From Uloborus plumipes (taxonomy: Eukaryota; Arthropoda; Arachnida; Araneae; Uloboridae), in contig JAXGGA010001136.1 of NCBI GenBank assembly GCA_038373865.1, positions 103,615 through 167,614 on the forward strand: a DNA stretch of 64,000 nt, read 5' to 3'. The stretch's first letter is position 1; each line of letters opens with the position of its first letter. A model generated the notes under the pieces. The model saw only the letters and a list, made by a program, of their open reading frames with translations, searched no databases and had not been told where the DNA came from. Both the position numbers and the translations under genes were made by a program. Below, one piece after another: positions 28,573-40,324 of the stretch.

Positions 28573-29880
28573 TACATAGACGTGGCATTGGGGCATACAT
28601 AGAAAAAGAAGGAAACAAAATAAAACCACGTAGTTTGAGCAGCATCGAGGCACAATCTTTGCAAGAGAAAAATAAAGCACAAGAAATTTTAAAAAAAAGC
28701 GAAATTGGGGCGTCACTGAGACAATAATTTTAAGGGGGGAAAAAAGTAAGAACAAGGTAAAAAAAAATTGCAGATGGCTCATTCCATGTTAAGTGTACGA
28801 GGCGTCCCCACTCGACCCCCTCCGATTTTGATGAAAATTTTTTTGGATGTACACATAAGACTTACATGAAGCCATGCCAAATTATAGCTCCATAATCCCT
28901 ATAGTTCATCCAATATAAATTATTTTGTAAAGGCCTGTTTTTCGTGTCGTGAAAAAGAAGACCAAATCGTCAAGTTTGTTTTTATTGCTCGCTACCTAAA
29001 ACAATTATCAGACTCAAATTTGGTGATTCTGATCACTGTTTATGGTAGAATAGCCTATTTGTGTAACAAAAGCTCAATGCACTGAAGATTTTTTGCAATT
29101 TGCTGCCAAATTTGGTAAAAAGTCGTATTTTGGCAAATTTTGAACATACGTTATCAGCTTGTATCTGCTGAGAGAATGACTTTCTGAAGCTAATTCTTTC
29201 GTCGTTTGTAGATTGATAGTATGTCCAAAAGGTGTGCAAGTGGCATCTTGATAGCTCAAAAACTTGCCGAGTCATTAGAGTTAAAATTCCAGTCAAAATT
29301 TTTTTTTCTCAATTTTGGCTAAATTTCAAAGGGCAATTTCTCAAAAGGGTTACCTTGAATTTCAATTTTCTTTACATCATTGGAAAGAACACACTTTTTT
29401 CAACTAAAAATCGCTATTTTTATTTCTGAGACAAACCAGTTTTAAGGAGATATTGCAGATCAAAAATGTGTACGTCATTCCACGTTAAATCAAAGAAAAA
29501 AGACATAGACCTTAAAAGTTCATGCCAATTTGTTCTGCTAAAATTTACAGGAGCTATTGTACTTATGTTCTGATGAAAAAAAACCTTTTTTAGAAATTTT
29601 TGAACTTTAGTTTTTGTATGCGCATCCGTAAAAACTCAAGAAATGGTTAAAAAAAATAAAAGTTTCGTTTTTAACAAAATGAATTATCTTTTTATCGCTG
29701 CTTTAAGAGCTTGAGCTTTTTCCTGTGAGTTTTTTTAAAGCTCTTGAAACAGAATTTTGGATAATATATTACTTGGCAAAGTTGAAGGTCATTAATATTT
29801 CAAGGTCATAAAAAGCATTTTCCCATTTTTCCTCATTTTTCTTTATGGGCAAATTCCAATCACAGGCTGAATATCTAGAC

Positions 29881-30458
29881 CAGTGGTCGGAAGTAGCGAG
29901 CTACAAGTAGCGAAACTACTGTAGCAGCTACATTTTTTAGTAGTTTGTAGTGTAGCTCTCTACTTTCTTAAAAAAAGTAGAGTAGTGAGAAGCGCGATGC
30001 AAAAAAATAGTAGTTTGTAGCGATTTCTGGAAACTACTTTTAAATTAAAAATAAATAAATAAGTGAAAAAAAATTAAAAAAAACAGAACGAAGGAAAAAA
30101 ACAAGGTGGTTCTTGTGGCGAATATTCGTAAAAATTGTTTAAAAAAATCTAAAAAGGACAAATTTTAGCAAAAAAAAAGGAAAAGTAACAAATAAATTCA
30201 AAGACAATTCCTATTTTCATTCCATATTCAAATGAGGTAATTTTTTAATCTAAACCACTTTTCGAATTTTTTCGGTCAGTCCAAAAACGGTGTATTCTTT
30301 TTTTATTTATTTATTTTTTAAACAGTAGCGAAGTAGCAACTTCATTTCAAAAGTAGTGTAGCTCGCTACATTAAAAAAAAAGTAGTAGCTGTAGTTAACT
30401 ACATTTATAAGAAAGTAGTTGTAGTTTGCTACGAAAAATATATAGTTTCCAACCACTG
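29881..30458. mobile_element. 578-bp hAT-type MITE rich in 'gtagc/gctac'
   Basis: Ends CAGTGGTCGGAAGTAG and the inverse tttccaaccactg, with a perfect 8-bp duplication ATCTAGAC (29873-29880 and 30459-30466). Both ends are dense in 'agtagcgagctac'-like units, giving strong secondary structure. Confidence 0.88.
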
Positions 30459-30664
30459 ATCTAGACACATCCTCGGCAGTATAAAGAACGAAATTTCAAT
30501 TACTACTTATCATATTTTCAATTATTATTGTTGTCATTTACATGGCGGAAAAAATTTCAATGTTCAACTCTATCGAAAACTTTCGTTATTGCTTTCTAGA
30601 ATAATGTCTTTGTAGTCCCATCATACAGATTTTTTGTCACATACACACCATATTAATTGTTTTA

Positions 30665-31233
30665 CAGTGAACTCTCACTTATGCGCCGGCCCTAGGGACC
30701 AACAGAAAAAGGCGCATAAGTGAGAGAGACGCATAAGTGAACAAGATTATTTAAAGGACTAACACGCATCATAGGTTCTAATGAGAGAATGAATGACATT
30801 GATAATGTTTCTCTCTATAGCAAAGAAACATATTACTACGGTTTGTCAATTGCTGTAATACTAGAATGATAATGAGAAAACAAAAATTGTAGCATGCCAA
30901 AAAACAAAATGTTCCCTTTGAAACAATCCATAATAGATATTTGTCCCTCTCCATACTCTATAGTTTAAGCGGGAAAAATGCCTTCAGTGAGCAATAAAGG
31001 CGAAAGATTTAAGAGGAAAGTGAAGGAAAATGCTTGTTTTTTAAAGAAAATAAATTCAATTTTTGACAGTTTACGGAAAATTCAGCGCATAAGTGAAATA
31101 TTTATATTTCGAGCGGCGCACAAACGAATGATACTATCACTATTTTATTATGGAAGGTGCTGGGACCTTTTAAAATCGTCGTATAAGTGAAAAAGGCGCA
31201 TAAATGAGACGGTATATAAGTGAGAGTTCACTG
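30665..31233. mobile_element. 569-bp pogo-like MITE
   Basis: Ends CAGTGAACTCTCACTTAT and ATAAGTGAGAGTTCACTG are exact inverted repeats flanked by TA. The phrase 'gcgcataagtga' recurs inside both ends. The small open frame at 30978-31190 resembles nothing known. Confidence 0.85.
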
Positions 31234-32649
31234 TATTTATTTATTTATCTTATTTATTAATTATTTTATTTTTAAATTTTTGAAAAAGAAAACAATACTT
31301 TTTATGAACTTAAAATATTAATTTCACTTTGCTGAGGGACATATCATCCGAAATTATGTTCCAAGAGCTTTAAGATAACTCCCAGAAAAGACTCAAGCTC
31401 TTATAGTTGAGATAAAAAAATAATTCTTTTTGTTAAAAACGAAACTTTATGTTTTGAAATTTCTTGAGTTTTTACGGATGCGCACACAAAAACTAAAGTT
31501 CAAAAATATCTAAAAAAAGGTTTTTTTTCACCAGAACATCCCTTGAAACTGGCTTGTCTCAAAAATAAAAATAACGTTTTTTAGTTAAGAAAAGTGTGTT
31601 CTTTCCAATGATGTAAAGAAAATTGAAATTCGAGATGACCCGGATGATAGGCGGAAATTGATACAAAATTGAGAAAAAGCATTTTTGACTGGAATTTCAA
31701 CTCAAATAATTCAGCAAGTATTTGAGCTATCAAGACGCCACTAGCACACCTTTCGGACATACTATCAGGCTACAAACGAGGAAAGAGTTAGCTTCAGGAA
31801 GTCATTCTCTCAGCAGATACAAGCTGATGACGTGTGGTCGAAATTTGCCAAAAAACTATTTTTAACCAACTTTGGCAGCAATTGCAAAAAAAATCTACAG
31901 TGCATTCAGCTTTTGTTACACAAATAGGCTATTTTTCCCTAAACAGTGATCAGAATCACCAAATTTGAGCCTGATAATTGTCTTAGGTCGCGAGCAATAA
32001 AAGCACAAACTTGACGATTCGGTCATTTTTTTCACGACACGAAAAAGAGGCCTTTACAAAATAATTTATCTTGGATGAACCATAGGGCTTATGGAGCTAT
32101 AATTTGGTATGGCTTCATGCAAGTCTTATATGTACAACCAAAAATTTTTTATCAAAATCGGAGGGGTCGAATGGGGATTTTCTCGAAAGTTGGGACACTT
32201 GACATGGAATGACCTAAATGCTGTTTTTATGCAGATGCTGCCTATTATGCAGATGCTCTTCCATCGTTGTTTTAATTTCCTATTGCTGTTATCTGGTGGG
32301 AATTTTTAATTTACTTTTTGTAAATAAAATAAATAGGGGAATGTGGTGCAAAGTGAAATAGTTAAGATAGCGAACCTATTTCAAAATGAACGCTCGGAAA
32401 TTTGTTCTAAAAATTATTGTATATAAAGATTGAATAATGTATTTAGTATGACAACTTGCATTGAAACATTATTTTTCATTTTTGGCAAGTATTTTGCATC
32501 TTCAAAAAAAGATGGAAATTTTCCACCTTAAAAACCATGCGGCAAAGTGAAAAATGCAACATTTTTACTATGAAAAATTTTCTATTTTATGATTAACAGT
32601 AATTTTCATCAAATGGACGTGTAAACAAACGAATAAATAACTTATACTA

Positions 32650-33189
32650 TTAGGTTGGTGCGTATGAAATGTCGGATTCTCTTTACATGCGGACGTTTGT
32701 CTCCCTGTTTTCGTTATACTTTTGTCTTTGGTATAACCTCATTCATAGTCGTATTGTCCATTGCCAGAGACTCATTTCAGCAAAATAGGTTTTCTCGAAG
32801 GTCTTCCCTTTTGTTATTTCTTTTGAGTTTATTGCCGATATGAATTCTGCCGACACACCAAACAATTGCGAAACTGAACGAACTGGAATGTGAAGTTTTG
32901 CAGCATCCACCATATTCACCGGATCTCTCGCCGACCGATTTTCATTTTTTCAAGCATTTAGAGCTGTTTTTAAGGGGCAAACACTATGAAAATGAAGACA
33001 GTCTAGTCAGTTTATTAATTCTAAAGACCAAAATGTTTTTAAGACAGGCATCTACGCTTTAAAATCTCGTTGGGAGAAGTGTATTGAAGCGAATGGAGCA
33101 TACTTTGATTGAATAAACAGCTTTTGAAGAAAGATATGCAGTTTTATACAATCACTTAAGAATCCGACATTTCATACGCACCAACCTAA
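32650..33189 (+). mobile_element. Internally deleted mariner element
   Basis: Ends TTAGGTTGGTGCGTATGAAA and the exact inverse, flanked by TA, are mariner-type. The remaining coding part reads LQHPPYSPDLSPTDFHFFKH, the third catalytic region of mariner transposase (SPDL with the catalytic D), followed by a decayed C-terminus. At 540 bp it is under half of full length, so the first two catalytic aspartates are missing. Confidence 0.88.
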
Positions 33190-35242
33190 TACTTACTTTG
33201 AGATTCCATACCACAAAATGTGTAAGAACCATAAGTTCTGGTTCTGACTTGGATAAAAAATGTGTTTTTAAATTTATAATTGAAGAACTTTCAAATTATA
33301 AACCTTTTGTTTAATATTATTTCATGCTCACTAATTAAAAGATGTACGATATAACTTTAATATAATGGATGGGCTAAAACTACTTGCTATGATCATTAAT
33401 GTTTTTAATGTTGTTCGTGCTTTAAAAGTGAACCAACTTGCATTTCTAGAAATGTCTTTTAAAATATCTAATGGTTACATTACTGTTTGTTAGAACAAGG
33501 AATTATTTTCATAAAGAAAAATGCTTTGTGATTCTTTAAACGATGTATAAGCCATGAACTCTGCTCTTTTACTTGCTAGTAAATTTAATTTCCTTTTCCT
33601 GAAGATTTTGTCGATGAAATTGTTAATTAAAAAAATTTTATTATTATTTCTAGAATTTTTTTCAAAATCTATTTGCTTTTTTTGCGTATGATTATCTTTT
33701 GAGATGAAAATCGTAGGTTAGCAATGATCCTGTAACTAGATTAAAATGTTGACCCAGAAGTACGATTTTCCAGCACTCTTCGTTGCTCAGGCTAAATAAT
33801 AAACAGTCTATGTACGTTTGAATAAAGGGGCGGAAAATTGACGAACCGCCCCGGGCGGCAGAAGCTGTAGCTACGCCACTGTAGAGTGGAGGTAAATTTT
33901 GAACACATTTTTCTTTTCAGAAAACAAGTTAAAGATGATCGTCCGAAAACTCGATGTCATCACTGCAGCATAGCCATTATTATTACACCTCATGTCTGGG
34001 AATTCGTTATCTCCTCAAACTAGATGGCGTGTTTATTATGAGACAGGATTTGACAAGGTGACTACTGTTTACTAACAAAGCATCGTCCTGTTGAACCTGA
34101 ACGAGAAGCAGATTACAAATCACGTGTGATTGTGCAACTCTTCACAAAAAGACGAAATCACTCTCATGAAGTGAATTTCATTTTCGAGTTGTTTAGAGCT
34201 TTATTTATAAGTACAGCAATAACTCAATCGAAAGCTATTGTGGGAAAATCAGATAGAACCAACAGATAATTTCCCATCCCAAAAATTTTCTTTAAAATTG
34301 CTGTTTTGCAGTAACATTTCTTAAAACCAGGGTTGGTCCATTTCTTCTAAATTGGAAAAAACTGACAAAATATCATTTCGTCCATTTTGTCAACCTTTTT
34401 CGGTAACTAAAAGTTCTAAGTAAATAAATAGGAAATGTATCAGTTGTAACAAATATATTAATTTGTTCATTAAAATGGTTTTTTTTTTTTTTTATAATGC
34501 CAGATATTATGTACAATATTCATTTATAAAACCTTTCTAATCTGGTGTTGTACATCGATACTAGTAGATAACTTTTCTAAGATTATTTGATTATGATTAA
34601 AATACAATCATTATGATTCAACTAAATGATTAATTTAAAAGAATTTCTTTAATATATAATGTAATCAGCTCATTTAATAATTTTATTTCATTACAGTAAT
34701 AATAATACAGGTATCAAACATATGGAAAATCAATGGGATTTTTATTTTGTCCATTCTTTCGCCGCCTCCGGATTTTTGCGGAAAAATGAACAAAATACCA
34801 AATCTGCTTCAAACTGATTGTTTGTTCGTTTTTAACATTTCTTCAGTCAAGTTTTTTAATTTTTTGAATATATTGCGTCTTTTTGCTTTTACTTTTTTAA
34901 AAACTTATAGCTGATAGTAATTTGATAATAATAAATGACAGTAAAAAACTGGGGGGCGTCTAAACGTATTAAATTATTACACTTTGGTTCATAACTAATT
35001 TGCATCTAAATATTTGTTGGATAGGATTTGTTTACTTTTAAAAATCAAGCTCCCCTCCCATCTCTCTCTCTAGTAAATAAAATATTCAGCTACGATCTTG
35101 TCCGTGGTTTTAGGTTTCGCATATAATCCTCATTTAACTTCCTCGTCGATGAGCAACAGCTTTTTTTTGGAATTCATTTGCTGCATTAATTTCACTTCAT
35201 ACCACACTGAAAAACAAAATGTGTTGAAACAGAACTTGAAAA

Positions 35243-35689
35243 ATGCAGCTACAATACAACTACTTACAAGTCCGTTCAAAAAAAAAAAAAAAAAAAATGC
35301 TCAACCTCCAACTTCCTCTCAAAATCTTTTCACTTCAGAGCCAAGAGCCAACCTTCAACTGCAAGTTAAATCTTCAGCTGCGCGAGTTACATTCTAGTAA
35401 ACGTTTCAGAAAAATCGCTTTTAAGTTTATTCGGGGTTCCTCCATTGCCGAACCCCATGATCCCAAAATAGCCCCGCAGTGAGTGGTGGATGTTAAAAAA
35501 GAGCTACTAGATATTTCATCCACCCTGTGTCAACAAACCATTGCAACCGATTGTACTAAGAAACGGAATTTCGCTGCTGCTAAACACTTTGTTGTTGCTT
35601 CTTATGATATTAAATTACGTATGGAAGTGTTTCAGAAGTTTGAAATGGTACATACATTAAACAGGCTCTTAAAATATTTAAAGGAGTAG
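35243..35689 (+). pseudogene. Unidentified reading frame with one internal stop
   Basis: A single plus-strand frame runs for about 148 codons broken only by a TGA at 35480-35482. The second part reads VKKELLDISSTLCQQTIATD and then KKRNFAAAKHFVVASYDI, which looks helical and protein-like. I do not recognise the family. The first part passes through a poly-A tract and is less convincing. It may be a retroposed pseudogene or chance; no introns, flanking duplication or tail could be confirmed. Confidence 0.25.
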
Positions 35690-37330
35690 GTTCTTCACCC
35701 AAAAAACTCTTTTTTTAAACATAACAATAAAACATCATTGTCCCAGCTATTCTTCCCCGATCATTAGAAAATTGGTTTTTAGTTCCTAGCATTACTTTTT
35801 AGCAATTTAATATGAGTCATAAGGATGATCTTAAAATTTTCTCATCGATCAACATGACTTCTTTTAAAGAAATTCATGCTTTTCAAGCGTCATTAAAAAA
35901 TTTTAAATCATTTCAAGTTCTTTGATTTTCTCTTAAGAGATATTTTTATTTCCCAGTAAGGATCCCTCACTTACTTTTTTATTGCTTATATCTTATACTT
36001 AATCTTTCATCTTGCATTTATAGCTTTTGCTCCACTAGCAAACGCACAGAAGCACCTTCTCAATATGCAAACAAAGTAGCCCTCACTCAAACCCTTCCCT
36101 TCTCTTTTAAGAGCATTTACGTTTTTATCTGTCAAACTAAACAATATTTCTTTTCTTCCCTTTTTTTTAATACGCGTGCAGTTGCCTTAAATTATTAGAT
36201 GTCCATTTAGAGGAAAAATATAAATGGTCACCGTAGGTAACCCCCCCAACGTAGGTGGGGCGGGGGGGGGGCCCTCCCCACCCCGTAAATATCTTACAGT
36301 AAAAACATTTTCAAATTTCATAATCAGAAAAGGGGCGAATGCTTTTTCTTTCCCTCCCCTAAATGCCTAACTTGGGAAGGACAGAGATGCATCTACTATA
36401 GCTCTCATATTTAGATTTTTTTTTTCCTCGAAAATGAAGAAGGCTCGCCGATCCTCAAAAATGCTCTTATCACCAAAAGTCTTGTCTTCTCCGGACGCAG
36501 CAGGATGACTCAGAAAAAAGTCACATCTAGGTCATGAAATACTGCACCGATATTATCAGATTTATGCAAGGCTTCTTAAATTAGCTCTCAACTGTCCCAG
36601 CCGTTTTTGTATTTTTTATTTATTTTATTTATTTATTTATTTATTTAATAAGCTACTGTTCTTTTGTCGTAAATATTTTTGTGGAAGAAAATGGAATTCT
36701 GCCTCAGATTTTTTTTTTTTTTTTTGCTATCACCATTTTAAGAAATAAACTACCCTACCTCCTCCTCCCCCCAACTAACTGACCTTATTCCTAAACTCCA
36801 ACCCTGCTTAATGAACTATAAATAAACCTTATAAACCTTACAAAAACGTTAAATTTCGATTATGAAACATTAAGAAAAATAACAATAAGCCAATAAAACA
36901 AGGTTTAACTGCAAAAATATTTACCAATATCAGCATAAAACACGAAAAGAAACTTAACATATAAAACATTAAGAATTACAGAAGTCTTTTCTAATTGGAC
37001 ATTTTCAAGTTCCTCTTTATAACACACCTGAATCAAACAAAAGGCAAAAATACAACAAAACTTTCATTTCGTCATTTACAATAGTTGTAATATTAAGGTC
37101 ATGGTTGTCCCCCATTGACAATTAGATGTTGAAAGATTAAATTTAAACTTGGATGGAGATATAGGTGGATATAACCATAATTCACAAACAGAAAGCAACC
37201 GGTTTCATTATGGTATAACAAAATAAGTTTTTGATCAAGTTCAGAAATTGCTCATGAACCAAACTTTTTGAGTTTTAAGCAAATTTGAATTCATGAAATA
37301 TTTGCACATAAACATGAAATCACTTTTTAC
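35690..37330. other. Intron sequence upstream of the alpha-C exon, no gene
   Basis: AT-rich with a C/G homopolymer block at 36240-36285, ATTT repeats near 36610-36645 and poly-T at 36711-36725. Nothing coding is recognised. Confidence 0.6.
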
Positions 37331-37387
37331 CTCTGTTACATCCATAATTTTGATTGCTGCTAGCTGGCCGGTTTTTGTATGGCGTCC
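37331..37387 (-). CDS. msn: msn-like kinase exon: beta3 strand with ATP-binding lysine
   Basis: The exon reads GRHTKTGQLAAIKIMDVTE. It starts after a pyrimidine-rich tract ending in AG and stops before gtaaaa. The lysine of AAIK is the invariant ATP-anchoring residue of protein kinases. It is phase 0 at both ends (57 bp, 19 codons). The preceding exon, which should carry the glycine loop, was not found to the right within the window, so either it lies beyond 64000 or I missed it. The next exon downstream is 25.3 kb away. Confidence 0.92.
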
Positions 37388-37604
37388 CTAAAAAAAAAGA
37401 AAAAGAAAATTACTTAGTTTCCAAACAATAACAACAAACAGAGATGTCCTTCAAAAAACAAACACAGATAAACTTATTTAGTATGAAAGCAAATGTTGCA
37501 ATTGATGATATTAGGAGAAAAGAAAAAAGAAACTGAGAAACACACGCAACACACACATTGACAGTAGAAAAACAAATCACACTTGTGATTTATTTATTCT
37601 TTCC

Positions 37605-37885
37605 AAGGGCGGATTTAGAAATGCTTCAAGGGTGGGGCGATTGGTTTTATTACGTACCCAATACTACACATCTTGGTTCACAAATGTTGACCTCATATGT
37701 CTTTTACTTCAATTGCGAAACGAATCCCGAGAAAAGACCTAAACCTCCCTTCTGCCAGCATCAAAGAAAATCTAAAAATGAGTTTTTTGTACTTCAATAT
37801 TGAACGACCGGTATTCACCGGTGGTGAGTCTCTCAAGGGTGAGGCGATCGAACCCATCGCCCTCACCTTGTATCCGTCCCCAATT
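37605..37885. mobile_element. hAT-like MITE family copy (second)
   Basis: Same motif order as 23335-23605 and 55837-56118 (gggcggatttagaaatg, gcgattggttttattacg, cttcaatattgaa, tatccgtcccc). No clean target duplication is seen. It lies about 220 bp upstream of the ATP-lysine exon. Confidence 0.65.
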
Positions 37886-38177
37886 CCATGTGTGTATATT
37901 TGTACATAATTTCCACCTGAAATTTATAATTTGTTTAAGGCAAAATAAAATTCTATGTTGCTCTAGGCAGGCAAAGTATAATTCTATTCTCTTGGTTTGA
38001 ACCAGAGTTGTAGTTGGAAAAAAAAAAAATTTGGTGGAACTCATCTTGGGGTTTAACGAGACTCAGCAAAACAAAAGGGGCTTTGAAACCAATTAAAAAT
38101 AGAGTTTACAAACGCATTTGTGCTGTTGATGTAGAGAAAATTTACAACGTTAAGGAGGCACAAATAAGCAGAGATAC

Positions 38178-38223
38178 TGCAGACACGTGTTTCGGCGTTA
38201 CAAGGAACGCCTTTTTCAATGCA
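38178..38223 (-). ncRNA. hammerhead-like motif (copy 3)
   Basis: Minus strand: TGCA, TTGAAAA, A, GGCGTT-CCTTGT-AACGCC (six perfect pairs), GAAA, CACGTG, TC, TGCA. Position 7 of the core, which is free in the consensus, is A here. A half copy (tgtgtctgca) remains at 38687-38697. Confidence 0.55.
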
Positions 38224-38597
38224 AAAAAAAAAAAAAATTGAGCTTAAAAGTGAACAGCTTTCAAAGCAAACATAGCGGATTACCCGAACACCAATTAAAA
38301 AAATTTTTAAGTCAAAAAAGATCCAATGGGAAAATAAAGATTGAACCGAAGCTTTCTACCAGGTACAAGATGGAAAGAAAAAATTCGATTGGCGACACGA
38401 TAAGCCAAAAGGCTAACATAATAAAAAAAACACCAAGCTAAAACTGTTAACCGCAAGAACAAAAGAGCAGAATGAAAGAAAGCGAATCAGTAAATGAAGA
38501 AAACAAAAAGGAAAATAAAGACAAGTAGAAAATAGGAAAAATGCCAGCAAAATCAGAGGAATAAATTAGAAAGGGAAAAGGCAAAATTATGCAAATG

Positions 38598-38684
38598 GAC
38601 GCCAAACAGCAGAAAAATAAGGAATAGCATGGAGATCGTTAACTAAGTCAGAACTGTTATTCAAAATATGGAAGGATTCCTAAA
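38598..38684 (-). pseudogene. GIY-YIG C-terminal tail of a Penelope relic
   Basis: The minus-strand translation ends in residues close to SSDLVNDL and IPYFSAVWRPF, the same C-terminus as the 3544-4050 frame. Only about 29 residues remain before the truncated pLTR, so no function is expected. Confidence 0.6.
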
Positions 38685-38742
38685 AATGTGTCTGCAGTAT
38701 CCCTGCTTATTTGTGCCTCCTTAACGTTGTAAATTTTTTCTA

Positions 38743-39868
38743 CAATTAACAATAGATTGCATTATTTTACAATAAGAAACCAGATGTTTCGGGGGATGGC
38801 TTCCCCCCCAAACCCCATAGTCAAACTACAGCACTCGTTGTAACACATATTCATAATACTAATCCTAATATAGGCGTTCTTTCACACACGTAAAGATCAT
38901 TATGATCCCCCCCCCCTTCAGAAGTTAATTTCTGGCCGTACAATTGAAGCAGCCTCATGGGCTTGGTGATCCGGAAAAGGCAACAATACATAAGAAGGGG
39001 GAACAAAATCAATTTTGTAGTCTGAAGTTATTCAAAATATTTTGCTGCTAGTTACAAAGAACGTAAGAATTAAAAACGACCCCCTCCCCAACTTTGACAT
39101 GAAAGTAGTTAGTTCTTCATTTGATGCATTTAAAGACCATCATCACTCACTATACCGTTGCTGACAACACAACAAACAGCCAAAGAATGGTTCCATCCAA
39201 AATAGAACACACTTTTCACGCACCACGACAATAAATCTCCCCAACAACTGAATATGCTGCCCATTAACACCAAGAATTCCTTTCATGTCGTCAACATTTG
39301 AACACACGAGGCATGCAACATCAGGGCGGGTGTTTCCCAATTATGCATTTTTGAAGCATCACAACATGAATTCTTGGAAAACGAAGCCGGAAATATGAGG
39401 TCGGTAAGAGAACATTTTCTCCTCAATAATCAACCACTCATAACCACTTGGAGCGGCGAAAGGTCAGCGAGGACCGAAGTGACCGCCCGTGACAAATAGC
39501 CCTGACCTCAAACAGCGGCAAAAGCAGTGCATATCCGGCGCAGTATTACAAAAATAAAAAAACCAAAAACTGTGGATATCCTCAAAGCGTTATTAACATG
39601 AAAGCGGGAGAAGAATTGGACACTAGTGGACTTCTTTTTAATTGAGGTTTAACCTCAAGGGAATGACTCACAAAAGCATTACGTACTCCGATAACAAGCT
39701 TAATGGGTTGTAGAATTTATATGCTCGCCAGACAAGAATAATAACGATAACTTTGTGTTTTATTACGGAGTTCTGGTCTCGACTACTCATTACAATTTTG
39801 GTTTCTTTAAATAGGTGTGATTTTACAGTAAAACGTTAAAAAAAGAAAAGAAGACATTAGTAATAATG
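38743..39868. promoter_or_regulatory. Unique upstream sequence, candidate regulatory patch at 39130-39560
   Basis: The segment 39130-39560 is non-repetitive and GC-richer, with aaaggtca at 39459-39466 resembling a nuclear-receptor half-site and a second tgacctca near 39504. No coding frame is recognised. The regulatory role is speculative; the rest of the stretch is featureless. Confidence 0.22.
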
Positions 39869-40242
39869 ATCTCCCCAAAAACAACAGTGTTGTAAAAAAA
39901 ATCCCCCGCCAAGAAAACCTTAAATACTCAACCTTAAAAAGTTATGATATCGAGTTTTCCCGCCAAGTTTGTGCCAAACTACAACTAACCTGTATGTATA
40001 GTTCTTTTAAATTGTTTTCAGTCCTGCCAGGCGGGAAGCTTTGTCTTGTGAGGTGGTTGTTAATGAGTAAAAACTTCCCGCCTGGCAGGACTGAAAACAA
40101 TTTAAAAGAACTATACATACAGGTTAGTTGTAGTTTGGCACAAACTTAGCGGGAAAACTCGATATCATAACTTTTTAAGGTTGAGTATTTAAGGTTTTCT
40201 TGGCGGGGGATTTTTTTACAACACTGTTGTTTTTGGGGAGAT
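39869..40242. repeat. Near-perfect foldback element, 170-bp arms
   Basis: Arms 39869-40038 and 40074-40242 are inverted copies that differ at only one or two positions by eye, with a 35-bp spacer. It starts with atctccccaaaaacaacag. Each arm carries ttttcccgcc and a second cccgcc block, which resemble E2F-type sites. No coding sequence. Confidence 0.88.
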
Positions 40243-40324
40243 ATCACATGTTTTTGCATTGATATTATTTCTTTGCCTGTTTTTTTTTTTTTTCTCTTCA
40301 AAATTTACTTTGCATGTTTTTTTT

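Larger units (their letters stand above)
28776..32211. repeat. 3.4-kb foldback element with ~1-kb arms
   Basis: The left arm 28776-29870 and right arm 31290-32211 are inverted copies starting at tcattccatgt.aagtgt and running inward through matching blocks such as the 'gaagccat.ccaaattatagc' phrase and 'gcgcatccgtaaaaactcaa'. The centre holds a hAT MITE (29881-30458) and a pogo-like MITE (30665-31233). The arms have diverged, so the foldback is old. No transposase is recognised. Confidence 0.82.
26863..33881. mobile_element. 7.0-kb hAT-type composite element
   Basis: The ends read CAGTGGCGTAGCTA and TAGCTACGCCACTG, each followed inward by G/C-rich ggcggtccgcc / ggcggttcgtc blocks. An exact 8-bp target duplication TAGAGTGG lies at 26855-26862 and 33882-33889, as expected for hAT insertion. 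Most of the interior is made of other elements inserted later (27253-28572, 28776-32211, 32650-33189). No transposase is recognised, so the core was non-autonomous. Confidence 0.85.
12009..37330 (-). other. 25.3-kb intron of the msn-like kinase gene
   Basis: This intron separates the ATP-lysine exon from the alpha-C exon. It contains no convincing host coding exon on either strand. It holds MITEs, a 7-kb nested hAT composite, microsatellites and several GC-richer unique patches, listed separately. Stretches 14450-16080, 18100-19400, 19750-21330, 22150-23330, 25760-26850 and 33890-35240 show only AT-rich sequence and homopolymer runs; I see no gene in them. Confidence 0.85.
38100..38742 (-). 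mobile_element. Penelope-like relic, minus orientation
   Basis: The left block matches the pLTR at 3425-3640. Bases 38270-38684 are the reverse complement of the 3' untranslated part and coding end at 3950-4350. The right end is a truncated pLTR (38690-38742, gtgtctgcagtatccctgct). This is the same family as 3425-4527 but reversed and independently truncated. Confidence 0.75.
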
